A stretch of 28,545 nt of DNA from Cyanobacteria bacterium OH_PDB_112 (lineage in GTDB: Bacteria > Cyanobacteriota > Vampirovibrionia > Gastranaerophilales > CAJFVJ01). The stretch spans positions 1 through 28,545 of the forward strand of contig JAEWLZ010000074.1 in NCBI GenBank assembly GCA_023457295.1, read 5' to 3'. The translations under genes were made by a program, and so were the position numbers. Under the pieces are notes generated by a model. That model had not been told where the DNA came from and ran no database searches. It worked only from the letters and a program-made list of their open reading frames with translations. Below, one piece after another: positions 21,832 to 28,545 of the stretch; position 1 is the stretch's first letter, and each line of letters starts with the position of its first letter.

Positions 21832-21888
21832 GGGCTATAATATAGATGTAATCTTGGGTTAATAGTTGGGAAGGTTTTTATGGTTGAT
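21832..21888 (+). repeat. Promoter/leader repeat, copy 2
   Basis: Second copy of the 15471 leader. It has TATAAT at 21836-21841, TAATCTTGGG, and GTTGGGAAGG as ribosome site 6 nt before the ATG of the HNH-like gene. The two copies bracket the whole restriction operon. Confidence 0.75.
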
Positions 21889-22518
21889 GAGTCTATACTT
21901 GATTTTGAGGTCGAGTATAAAAAATTCTTGGTCGAAAGGCTGTTAAAAAAAATTGAAGGGTATGGAAAAAAATATCATCAAAAAACCGAACTGCTGAATG
22001 CCGATTTTTTGGGTAATTATTTTTTAGGTTTGTTTGAAGTCGGCGACTCCTGTGTCTTATCTGTCGATAATACTAAAAAAAGATACGATGATGTCATTAT
22101 GCGGTATAAACCTCATGCGGACGGTTATCGTATAACAACTCGAAACGCTCTAAAAAAAACCTGTCCTGAGACCCTGTTTAAAAAATTTCTTGATAACGGG
22201 TTATATGCTTCTGAAGAAGCTAAAAACAGTAAAAAAAATAATTACTTGGCTTGTCATAGGCTGATTTGTTGCATTAGTGAAGATATTTTTGGACGTGAAG
22301 TACATCATGATGATGAAGAACCTGAATATAATTCTAAAGAAAACCTGAAAGCCTTAACGGAGGAGGAACATGATGACTTGCATCCTGACAGAAAAAATAA
22401 AAAAACTAAATGGAAACGAAATAAAAATACTGGAGTGGGTATTAGCTCCAAAAAACCGAAGGGAAACTCTATCCCGAAATCCCGCCCTTGTGCAGGAAGT
22501 CCTGAGGATGTATTTTAG
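21880..22518 (+). CDS. HNH-like protein
   Basis: 212 aa. The C-terminal half contains FGREVHHDDEEPEYNSKENL followed by KALTEEEHDDLHP, which matches an HNH endonuclease ββα-metal layout (V-H-H-x-D, N at strand/turn, N-L, then E-H-x-x-x-H). The N-terminal ~100 residues are unassigned; the last ~40 are lysine-rich and look disordered (PDRKNKKTKWKRNKNTGVG). Its promoter and leader are duplicated at 15471, where only nine codons of a relative survive. The 3' end overlaps the next gene by 149 bp in another frame. It could be a homing-type or defence nuclease; the target is unknown. Confidence 0.7.
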   Translation: MVDESILDFEVEYKKFLVERLLKKIEGYGKKYHQKTELLNADFLGNYFLGLFEVGDSCVLSVDNTKKRYDDVIMRYKPHADGYRITTRNALKKTCPETLFKKFLDNGLYASEEAKNSKKNNYLACHRLICCISEDIFGREVHHDDEEPEYNSKENLKALTEEEHDDLHPDRKNKKTKWKRNKNTGVGISSKKPKGNSIPKSRPCAGSPEDVF

Positions 22519-22675
22519 TGAAAAAATTAAGCCCAAATCTATCTCCCGCCGTCTTAAAAATAAGGTCGGTGTGAGGACTTTGAATAACGAAATTATTAAT
22601 AAATACCCCCTCTATAAAGAGTTTGTTCAGGTGTATAAAAACAGGCTGAAAGTCTTGGAGGACGGGCTTATTTGA
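22370..22675 (+). CDS. Overlapping small HTH-like protein, 101 aa
   Basis: Begins MMTCILTEKIKKLNGNEIKILEWVLAPKNRRETL at an ATG preceded by GGAGGAGGA 1-3 nt away, with GGAGG at about 5-9 nt. The C-terminal half (ALVQEVLRMYFSEKIKPKSISRRLKNKVGVRTLNNEIINKYP) has the look of a helix-turn-helix. The first 149 bp lie inside the HNH gene in the +1 frame. The rest has no competing gene, and its composition is protein-like, so I regard it as probably real. The alternative is that the two are parts of one gene broken by a +1 frameshift. Confidence 0.5.
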   Translation: MMTCILTEKIKKLNGNEIKILEWVLAPKNRRETLSRNPALVQEVLRMYFSEKIKPKSISRRLKNKVGVRTLNNEIINKYPLYKEFVQVYKNRLKVLEDGLI

Positions 22676-22759
22676 GATTGTTTTACCTTTTTTAAAAAAG
22701 CCCTGTATTTAATCCCTAATCACTGTAAGTTTTTACGGGTTATTGGTATAACTGGTTCT

Positions 22760-22804
22760 AGCCCCTCTGTAAAAACGCCTGTATTGCAGGTGTTGTATAG
22801 GGCT
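22760..22804 (+). ncRNA. Possible structured RNA element
   Basis: Inner hairpin ACGCCTG (22775-22781) / CAGGTGT (22787-22793) with a TATTG-type loop, closed by AGCCC (22760-22764) / GGGCT (22800-22804). No U-tract follows. It could be part of a small RNA or a processed leader. Evidence is structure only. Confidence 0.25.
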
Positions 22805-22820
22805 GTCAGTATTATTAATC

Positions 22821-22920
22821 TACTTACTATATTCTCTAATTCTTTCTTAAAGGTATGAAGAAGTAATTTATTTTTATTCTGGTACTTACTATATTCTTAT
22901 ATTTTTTGAAGGTATAAAGG
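22821..22920 (+). repeat. Tandem intergenic repeat (two ~40-bp units)
   Basis: TACTTACTATATTCT at 22821-22835 and 22883-22897. Each is followed after about 14 nt by AAGGTAT-(G/A)-A-G, so the whole unit is duplicated 62 bp apart. This layout suits iterated binding sites. Confidence 0.7.
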
Positions 22921-23383
22921 TATAAAAATGTTTATTATTATCTCTCTGTTATTTCTATAATTTTATAAAAAGTATGGAGGTGTTTTTATAACTTCCTGAA
23001 CATATAAACCTTTATAAAAGTTTGAGTGTTTCTAAATCTTTATTCCTTACCTCTCTTAAAAATAAAAAGGGCTAAAAACTTTTATGAAGAATTATTCACA
23101 GCGCAACTTTTTTGGGGATGGGTCTCTTTGGGTGGATATGACTTGGAAAACTGTATTTTCATTTACCCCTTAGCCTTTTGTAGTAAAGGTTGTGAGGCTT
23201 TAAAAAATACGGCTGGGTTATACTCTTTTTTAGTAAATCCTCCCTTAATTTTAAAAAAAGCGGGTGGATAACTTATTTTATTTAGTCTTTTGACTTGGAA
23301 ATTGATGGCTGTTACTGCCTTTAAATCCTTGTGTGGTAGTTTTATACCTCTTTAATATCGAACCCTCCTTAAAAGGCATTTGC

Positions 23384-23400
23384 AAGATACCTTCGTTAAT
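23384..23400. repeat. 17-bp intergenic repeat, copy 2
   Basis: Identical to 21797-21813; upstream CCTCCTTAAAAGGCA resembles the corresponding stretch there. Confidence 0.7.
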
Positions 23401-23526
23401 CTTTTTATGTATCTATTTAGTGGTAATTTTTAAATGTCTTGCTATTTCTGCCTTTGGAGTAGTTTTCTCTAAAAAAATAGTTTATGATGTTCGATATTGT
23501 TTTGGTAAATCGGTAGGTATAAAAAA

Positions 23527-23856
23527 ATGGAAAAAAGTTTGATTGAAAATGTTTTAATAAGGCTCTTGGGGGTAATATTCAGCGGGGGTGTTTCTATAAC
23601 GGGCTCGCTTTTATTGATTTTTGGTATCGCTCTTTGTACTTCTGTTGTTGGTATAGTGGTCGGTGTTCCTATGATTATTTATGGCATCGGTCTTGTTTTT
23701 AGTGGAGTTGCCTTGGCTCTTAAAGCCATTATAAGAGGGGCGAAAGGGCTTAAGTGCCTGAATAAAAATGTGAAGGTTGAGGCTGAAAAATTTGATTTCG
23801 GTAACGCTAAATTTATTAGCCTGTACCCTGTTTTGGAAAAATATGAACTGAATTAA
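23527..23856 (+). CDS. Small membrane protein, 109 aa
   Basis: Two hydrophobic segments (about residues 10-33, LLGVIFSGGVSITGSLLLIFGIAL, and 36-65, SVVGIVVGVPMIIYGIGLVFSGVALAL) rich in glycine, then a basic hinge (IIRGAKGLK) and a soluble tail of about 40 residues. AGGT lies 8 nt before the ATG. Not recognised as a named family. It converges with the HEPN gene next to it (25 bp between stops). A small two-helix membrane protein in a defence island could be a pore-forming effector or accessory; this is a guess. Confidence 0.65.
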   Translation: MEKSLIENVLIRLLGVIFSGGVSITGSLLLIFGIALCTSVVGIVVGVPMIIYGIGLVFSGVALALKAIIRGAKGLKCLNKNVKVEAEKFDFGNAKFISLYPVLEKYELN

Positions 23857-23881
23857 AAATAGAATTATGTCGTCATAAAAA

Positions 23882-25465
23882 TTATATAGACAATTTCAAT
23901 AATTTCAATCTTTTTACTAGTTTGCTATGTTCTTGTTTATTCAACAAACAGTCATCAAGAAGTGTATTTATTTTGTCTTTATCGAGTCTTTCTTTTTTGG
24001 AACTTAATAAATATAGGAATAATAATATTGATAATCTAGTATATTCAAATAGAGAACAAATTAAATCTGTTGATATTTCTTGTTTTGTGTTTTGTCCATG
24101 AACGTATTTAGAACGTATATTATAAGCATCTCTTATTGTTTTATCCACTAGAGAAGGATTTAAGTTTTTATCTTTATATTTTACGGGTTTTATTTCTTTT
24201 AATATCCCCATCATTAAACTTGTCCTCTGTCTTATTGTTCTAGTAATTTGTTCTTTAGAGGTATTGTATAAAGCTTCTAAAGCTTGAATAGAATAAGCTA
24301 TTTGTTGGTTTGGATTTTCTTTCCTTAATGCATCTTTATAAAAATCTATTGCTATAACTAAAAATTGTAATTTTTTATTTTTAACATTAAATTCTGATAT
24401 TGGTTCAAGCATTTTATACAAATCAATTAATTTATTTTTATCTTTTTTTGACAACATAATTTTTTTATTAAAAGATAGTCCAATATTCCTTGTTAGGGTA
24501 AAATCTTCTTGAAATGTTTGTTCTGTAAGAAACAGTGTTCTAAAGGACAATATATAATATGTATCACTTATTATTTTTAATTTTCCTGCATTTAATAAAT
24601 TGATTGAATTTAATATTAATTCTCTATGTTTAAAAGAATATAATAATTTTGTGAATACAGCCTGATTAATAGTTTCCTTAAATTCATTGTCTTTTGATGT
24701 ATCCTTAGAATAATTCCATTTTAATTCTAGTGGTATCTCTATTATGGTTATTTCTTTATTAGGAGTTGTTGGCAAAAGTCTTTTAGGTGTTTTATTAAAA
24801 TCAATTGCATTTTGTTCTGTATCTACTGGATTTATAGCCCTTATAATGTATTTTCCTGGGATGTCAATATCATCTTGAGTGATTATATTAGAAACAGTGT
24901 ATTTTAATTTTGAAATAACTTTATTAGTAAAAATATTTCCATATAATATTTCGTCAAATCTTTGAGCGATAGTAATACAAAGTAACCTAATATAGTATTT
25001 CTTAGCCCCTTCCCTTTTTTCCGGATTATTTATATCATCAGGATTTTTTAAAAAATCTCTTAATATATTATCTAATATAGTTTTGTCTTCCTTATCCCAA
25101 GCCTGAAATTGATTTAACATATTAGCAGGGTAATAAGCTGTAAATTTGACAAAATTAATCAAGGTTTCCGTTATTTTATTCTCAGATATTGAGGTTTTTT
25201 CTTTTAAGAAATCTAAAATATCTTTGAATGGTTGCAAATTTTTAAAATAATCTTCATGGAAACTATCCCCAGTTCCCCCCAATAAACAACCTTTAGGCTT
25301 GAACCTCAAAAACTCCAACGGCTTGAAAAATAAATCATTAAAATATATATAAAAATTTTTGTCTATATAATACTTAAAATCTAATTCTTGTTTGTATATA
25401 CATTCATTTAAAACTTGTTCAAATAAATTTTTTATTAATTTTTTATAATGCGTTCTATTATTCAT
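23882..25465 (-). CDS. ApeA-like HEPN protein (putative antiphage RNase)
   Basis: 527 aa. The C-terminal ~170 residues fit the Apea-like HEPN domain: QQIAYSIQALEALYNTSKEQITRTIRQRTSLMMG, then DKTIRDAYNIRSKYVHGQ, where R451-x4-H456 is the HEPN RNase motif, and a final helix FEYTRLSILLFLYLL. The N-terminal ~350 residues are AT-rich, mixed α/β and unassigned, and would be the sensing or partner domain. ApeA-type proteins are single-gene antiphage systems thought to cut RNA and stop the host cell on infection. It is the last gene before the right attachment site, alone on the minus strand, with only a weak ribosome site (AAAGAAAT). Confidence 0.75.
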   Translation of the reverse strand: MNNRTHYKKLIKNLFEQVLNECIYKQELDFKYYIDKNFYIYFNDLFFKPLEFLRFKPKGCLLGGTGDSFHEDYFKNLQPFKDILDFLKEKTSISENKITETLINFVKFTAYYPANMLNQFQAWDKEDKTILDNILRDFLKNPDDINNPEKREGAKKYYIRLLCITIAQRFDEILYGNIFTNKVISKLKYTVSNIITQDDIDIPGKYIIRAINPVDTEQNAIDFNKTPKRLLPTTPNKEITIIEIPLELKWNYSKDTSKDNEFKETINQAVFTKLLYSFKHRELILNSINLLNAGKLKIISDTYYILSFRTLFLTEQTFQEDFTLTRNIGLSFNKKIMLSKKDKNKLIDLYKMLEPISEFNVKNKKLQFLVIAIDFYKDALRKENPNQQIAYSIQALEALYNTSKEQITRTIRQRTSLMMGILKEIKPVKYKDKNLNPSLVDKTIRDAYNIRSKYVHGQNTKQEISTDLICSLFEYTRLSILLFLYLLSSKKERLDKDKINTLLDDCLLNKQEHSKLVKRLKLLKLSI

Positions 25466-25587
25466 TATTTCTTTTATCCAGTCTTATAGCTTAGAAAATA
25501 ACTTCATACTACTGTATAAATTAATTATAATGAATTTTATAAAAAATGCTATACAAAATCCCCTCTGATGATACCCTGTATTTTGGT

Positions 25588-25610
25588 ATTCTTGTATTTT
25601 ATCTTGTATA
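25588..25610 (+). other. Candidate right arm-type integrase sites
   Basis: ATTCTTGTATT (25588-25598) and ATCTTGTATA (25601-25610), same sequence and orientation as the three left copies, 46-68 bp from the attR repeat. Confidence 0.5.
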
Positions 25611-25616
25611 TCCAAT

Positions 25617-25650
25617 AAAAAAACGGTTTTCATAAAACCTGAAAACCGTT
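25617..25650 (-). terminator. Rho-independent terminator of tRNA-fMet
   Basis: Perfect 10-bp stem AACGGTTTTC (25622-25631) / GAAAACCGTT (25641-25650) with a 9-nt loop, followed on the minus strand by TTTTTTT (25617-25623). It lies inside the island end, replacing the displaced terminator at 4563-4596. Confidence 0.9.
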
Positions 25651-25655
25651 GATAT

Positions 25656-25736
<81 letters not shown>

Positions 25737-25754
25737 ATAATTACTTATACTACA

Positions 25755-25782
25755 ATTATGCACACTAAATTTTTTTTTACAA
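25755..25782 (-). promoter_or_regulatory. Candidate promoter of tRNA-fMet
   Basis: Minus strand -35 TTGTAA (25777-25782), 16-nt spacer, -10 CATAAT (25755-25760), about 19 nt before the mature tRNA 5' end. Confidence 0.5.
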
Positions 25783-25801
25783 GCCATAACTTTAAAACCT
25801 T

Positions 25802-26866
25802 TTAAAAATCAAAAATATCCTTTAATGAGCCATAATTTATATTATGTATAGATTCATAATTTTTTTCGTTATTTAAAAGTTCTGCAAAAGCCTCTACAAG
25901 CTCTGCCTCCCAACGAATACCGGAACGGGCATATAAAAATTCTATAATAGCTGCCTTTGAAAAACCTTGATCATAAAAAATAGCGTATGTATCTGCCAAA
26001 GAAATTATTTGAGAATCAAAACTCAAGTCAACTCTAGACAAACCAAAAGGATATCCTCCACCATCTAAAAACTCATGATGCTGCTCGATTAAATCAAAAA
26101 CATCTCGAAAAATATATTTTTCAAAAAGAATCCTTCTTGTCGCAAAAAGAGGATGAAGTTTTATTGTTTTAGAATTTTTTATTTTTAATTGCTTATCTCC
26201 CCCAAAAATTTCTTTTGGAATCATTGTATAGCCTATATCATGCAAAATTGAAGCTATTGTAAGCTTTTTAATTGCCTGATTTGCAAATTTAAATTTTTTG
26301 GCAAGTTCAAAACATATTTTGGCAACAAAAAAAGAATGATTATATAAAATTTCACTGTAATTTTTTATGACTGTCATATATTTTGTAAGCTCAACGCCCA
26401 AAATATAATTAGGGTCTTTCTCTGAAACTAAACCTGTTTCAATATCATATTTTTTTAAAATTATTTTATCCATGTTGCTTATCACAACAGAAAAAATATC
26501 CCTAATATTCATAGCATCATAAGGATACTGTGCAACCCCTGCATTAATATAAATTTGAAGACCGTATATAATACCCACTTTTGCAGCAATAGAATTAATA
26601 AAATCCCTAATTACAGCTTTAATTTGCAAAGATGTAAAAATATAAAATTTATTATCAAAAAAAGAATAATAATCATTTTCTTTTACAATAGATTTTGCTA
26701 TTGAGGCAGAAATAACTCCCAATGCTTCTTTTGTACTATATTTGCTGTTTTCTTCCGCTCTTGGCTCTATACAAATAAGCGAAAAAGCTGCATCAAGGCC
26801 GCATACCGCATCAATATTTTTTTGTATAACAGTTAAGAAAACTTTTTGTTCTAAAAGTTTAGACAT
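25802..26866 (-). CDS. HD-GYP protein with degenerate GGDEF-like N-terminus
   Basis: 354 aa. Residues about 1-145 resemble a GGDEF fold that has lost the GGDEF signature (FFDNKFYIF where the active loop would be, then GLQIYINAGVAQYP). Residues 160-350 form an HD-GYP domain with the full metal-binding set: H177, H209-D210 (LHDIG), H238, H263-H264-E, D268-GGGYP, and D292 (SLADTYA). HD-GYP enzymes hydrolyse cyclic di-GMP or related dinucleotides. It lies 36 bp after alaS on the same strand and could be co-transcribed. Cytoplasmic, no membrane segment or receiver domain. Chromosomal, outside the island. Confidence 0.88.
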   Translation of the reverse strand: MSKLLEQKVFLTVIQKNIDAVCGLDAAFSLICIEPRAEENSKYSTKEALGVISASIAKSIVKENDYYSFFDNKFYIFTSLQIKAVIRDFINSIAAKVGIIYGLQIYINAGVAQYPYDAMNIRDIFSVVISNMDKIILKKYDIETGLVSEKDPNYILGVELTKYMTVIKNYSEILYNHSFFVAKICFELAKKFKFANQAIKKLTIASILHDIGYTMIPKEIFGGDKQLKIKNSKTIKLHPLFATRRILFEKYIFRDVFDLIEQHHEFLDGGGYPFGLSRVDLSFDSQIISLADTYAIFYDQGFSKAAIIEFLYARSGIRWEAELVEAFAELLNNEKNYESIHNINYGSLKDIFDF

Positions 26867-26901
26867 TAAATCCCTATTACCTCTAGACTAATCTCATTTT
26901 T

Positions 26902-28545
26902 TTATTTTAAAATTTTTTCGCTAAATTTGCAAAGAGCATCATCTATTTTAGTGGTATCTTTAGCACCTGCTTGAGCAAAGTCAGGTCTACCGCCGCCTTT
27001 CCCGTCACATTCTGATGCTATTTCATTAACGATTTTACCTGCATTGTAACCTTTTGCAACAAAATTTTCAGAAATTTTTGCCATAATCATAATTTTTTCA
27101 TCAAAAACAGAAGCTAAAACGACCAAAGAACTTCCAAATTTATCAGAAATTTTTTCAATAGCCTGCTTCAATCCGTCAGGAGCAACACCTTCAAGTTTTG
27201 CAATCAAAAATTTTCCACCATCAAAATCTTTAGCTTCATCAATCAAATTATCAACACTTGAAAGAGCAATTTTTGCTTCTAAGTCTTTTAATTTTTTTGC
27301 TATTTCTTTATTATCAGAAATCAATTTTTCAACACGCCCAAAAACCTCTGCCACAGGTGCTTTGAATGTTTCAGAAAGTCTATCAATTTCATCAGCCTTT
27401 TTATTCAAATATAAAAGTGCTGTTTCAGTACAAAAAGCTTCTATACGACGTGTCCCGGATGCAATAGCACCTTCTGAAACAACTTTTACAAGCTGAAGCT
27501 GATTGGTACTTTCTGCATGAATACCGCCGCAAAGCTCTTTTGATATATCACCGATAGAAACCACACGGACTTTATCTTCATATTTTTCGCCAAAAAGAGC
27601 TATCGCTCCTTGTTTTTTAGCCTCTTCTATATCTAAAACTTGTGTCGAACAATTTATTCCTTCAAAAATCCAATTATTAATGATTTTTTCAACTTTTTTA
27701 AGTTCATCTTTAGTCATCGCCCTATCAAAGCTAAAGTCAAAACGCGTTCTTGATGGCTCAACTAAAGAACCTGCCTGCTTTACGTCATTTCCCAAAACTT
27801 TTATCAATGCGGCTTGCAACAAATGCGCAAGTGAGTGATGGGAAGCAATATTTTTACGTCTTTTAGCGTCAACTTTCGCTAAAAGTGTATCCCCTTCTAT
27901 GATAGAACCTGACAAAAGTTTTACCTTATGAACAAAAACCCCGTTAAATTTTTGAACATCAAAAACTTCGGCTTCCGAGCCATCCTTCAGGACGAAAACA
28001 CCTTCATCAGCTACTTGTCCGCCTGATTCGGCATAAAAAGGTGTTTTATCCAATACAATTTCAAGGTTTTCACCTTCGCCTATGACTTCTAAAACTTTAG
28101 TCTCGGATGTAATAGTATCATAGCCCAAAAACTCTGTCGCACCATACTTATCGACAAGCTGGGCATAGACCAAATCATCGGTCAAGTTGACACTTTTGCG
28201 TGCCTCTTTAGCTCGTCGTTTTTGCTCTGCCATAGCTTCTTCAAAACCTGCTTTGTCGACTTTTACGCCTTTTTCTTCAGCTATTTCGATAGTAAGCTCA
28301 AGAGGAAATCCATAAGTATCGTACAGTTTGAATGCATCTTCACCTGAAATCTCAGCACCTTTTGAAATCAAGTCATCCAAAATCGCCTGACCTTTTTCAA
28401 GAGTTTGAGAGAAACGTTCTTCTTCTTTTTTGATAACATCAACAATTTTTACGCGATTTTCGACAAGTTCAGGGTAAACATCGCCATAATTGTCGACGAC
28501 GACATCCACAATTTCATTCAAGAAAATGCGATTGACCCCCAAAAT
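26902..28545 (-). CDS. alaS: Alanyl-tRNA synthetase, C-terminal part
   Basis: 548 codons are present, and the gene runs off the right edge without its aminoacylation core. The fragment opens ILGVNRIFLNEIVDVVV and continues with the linker to the editing domain. It contains the zinc-binding editing motif HSLAH (HxxxH) with partner CGGIHAEST, and ends with the C-Ala/DHHA1 domain (CDGKGGGRPDFAQAGAKD). AlaS charges tRNA-Ala and clears mis-charged Ser and Gly. Chromosomal housekeeping gene, with the HD-GYP gene downstream. No frameshift seen. Confidence 0.98.
   Translation of the reverse strand: MLGVNRIFLNEIVDVVVDNYGDVYPELVENRVKIVDVIKKEEERFSQTLEKGQAILDDLISKGAEISGEDAFKLYDTYGFPLELTIEIAEEKGVKVDKAGFEEAMAEQKRRAKEARKSVNLTDDLVYAQLVDKYGATEFLGYDTITSETKVLEVIGEGENLEIVLDKTPFYAESGGQVADEGVFVLKDGSEAEVFDVQKFNGVFVHKVKLLSGSIIEGDTLLAKVDAKRRKNIASHHSLAHLLQAALIKVLGNDVKQAGSLVEPSRTRFDFSFDRAMTKDELKKVEKIINNWIFEGINCSTQVLDIEEAKKQGAIALFGEKYEDKVRVVSIGDISKELCGGIHAESTNQLQLVKVVSEGAIASGTRRIEAFCTETALLYLNKKADEIDRLSETFKAPVAEVFGRVEKLISDNKEIAKKLKDLEAKIALSSVDNLIDEAKDFDGGKFLIAKLEGVAPDGLKQAIEKISDKFGSSLVVLASVFDEKIMIMAKISENFVAKGYNAGKIVNEIASECDGKGGGRPDFAQAGAKDTTKIDDALCKFSEKILK

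Larger units (their letters stand above)
22676..23526. other. 850-bp gene-poor region with repeats and RNA-like structure
   Basis: No convincing protein gene. It contains the palindrome CTTTTTTAAAAAAG (22687-22700), a nested hairpin (22760-22804), a duplicated TACTTACTATATTCT unit (22821 and 22883) and the 17-bp repeat (23384-23400). Short reading frames such as 23026-23271 and 23084-23173 lack ribosome sites. Confidence 0.6.

Noticed and set aside
22386..22410. Programmed -1 slippage at the A-runs in the HNH-like gene
   Set aside because: The overlapping gene is in the +1 frame and the A-runs do not form an X-XXY-YYZ heptamer in the reading frame, so canonical -1 recoding does not fit.
23084..23173. 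Possible 29-aa peptide MKNYSQRNFFGDGSLW...
   Set aside because: Protein-like at first glance but no ribosome site or promoter; nothing to support it beyond an open frame.
23026..23271. Possible 81-aa protein starting at GTG
   Set aside because: No ribosome site, biased composition, overlaps repeat-rich gene-poor DNA, no recognisable domain.
23333..23542. Possible 69-aa hydrophobic protein
   Set aside because: Begins upstream of and runs through the 17-bp intergenic repeat, then into the start of the better-supported membrane protein gene.
4650..25655. Integrative conjugative element or prophage
   Set aside because: No relaxase, coupling protein, type IV secretion, capsid, terminase, tail or replication initiator gene was found; only integration and cargo genes.

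Overview
The window is AT-rich and bacterial. It suggests a gut Vampirovibrionia/Melainabacteria-type organism (Gastranaerophilales-like). That placement is an inference from overall style, including small proteins with an N-terminal KFG-type motif, and not from a marker-gene comparison.

Left chromosomal flank (1-4600). A minus-strand operon for a nonulosonic (pseudaminic/sialic-like) acid runs pseB, then an RmlD-like reductase, then the start of a NeuB/PseI-type synthase. It is divergent from a surface-polysaccharide-type gene of unknown function (2198-3622). After that come a short sequence resembling the C-terminus of a tyrosine recombinase (3623-3688) and a DUF2971-type gene (3695-4516).

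Genomic island (about 4650-25704, 21 kb). It is bounded by a 49-bp perfect direct repeat: 4601-4649 on the left, and 25656-25704 inside an intact initiator tRNA-fMet gene on the right. It carries a Tn916/lambda-type integrase and an excisionase-like protein, with candidate integrase arm-sites at both ends. I see no relaxase, conjugation or virion genes. It looks like a defence island whose cargo, left to right, is: a HigB-like toxin with a ribbon-helix-helix-type antitoxin; an unknown gene; a 947-aa PD-(D/E)xK nuclease fused to a STAND-type NTPase; the int/small-protein/xis block; a LuxR-type HTH regulator; two lineage-type hypothetical proteins; a zinc-ribbon protein with a nucleoside-2-deoxyribosyltransferase-like domain; a nuclease-fold-like small protein; an XRE regulator; a five-gene restriction-modification operon; an HNH-like gene with an overlapping gene; a membrane peptide; and an ApeA-like HEPN protein.

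The most notable unit is the operon 15650-21706. It encodes a HARE-HTH protein, a nuclease-methyltransferase fusion, DinD, HsdS and a HEPN protein. There is no separate HsdR translocase, so it resembles BcgI-like type IIB/IIG architecture, with a DinD-family and a HEPN protein added. It is flanked by two copies of a promoter/leader/start-codon sequence. The left copy drives only a nine-codon stub of the gene that is intact on the right, which suggests the operon was inserted as a cassette. A similar pattern, an approximately 84-bp imperfect repeat, flanks the toxin-antitoxin module.

Right chromosomal flank (25656-28545). tRNA-fMet, an HD-GYP protein with a degenerate GGDEF-like N-terminus, and the C-terminal part of alaS, all on the minus strand.
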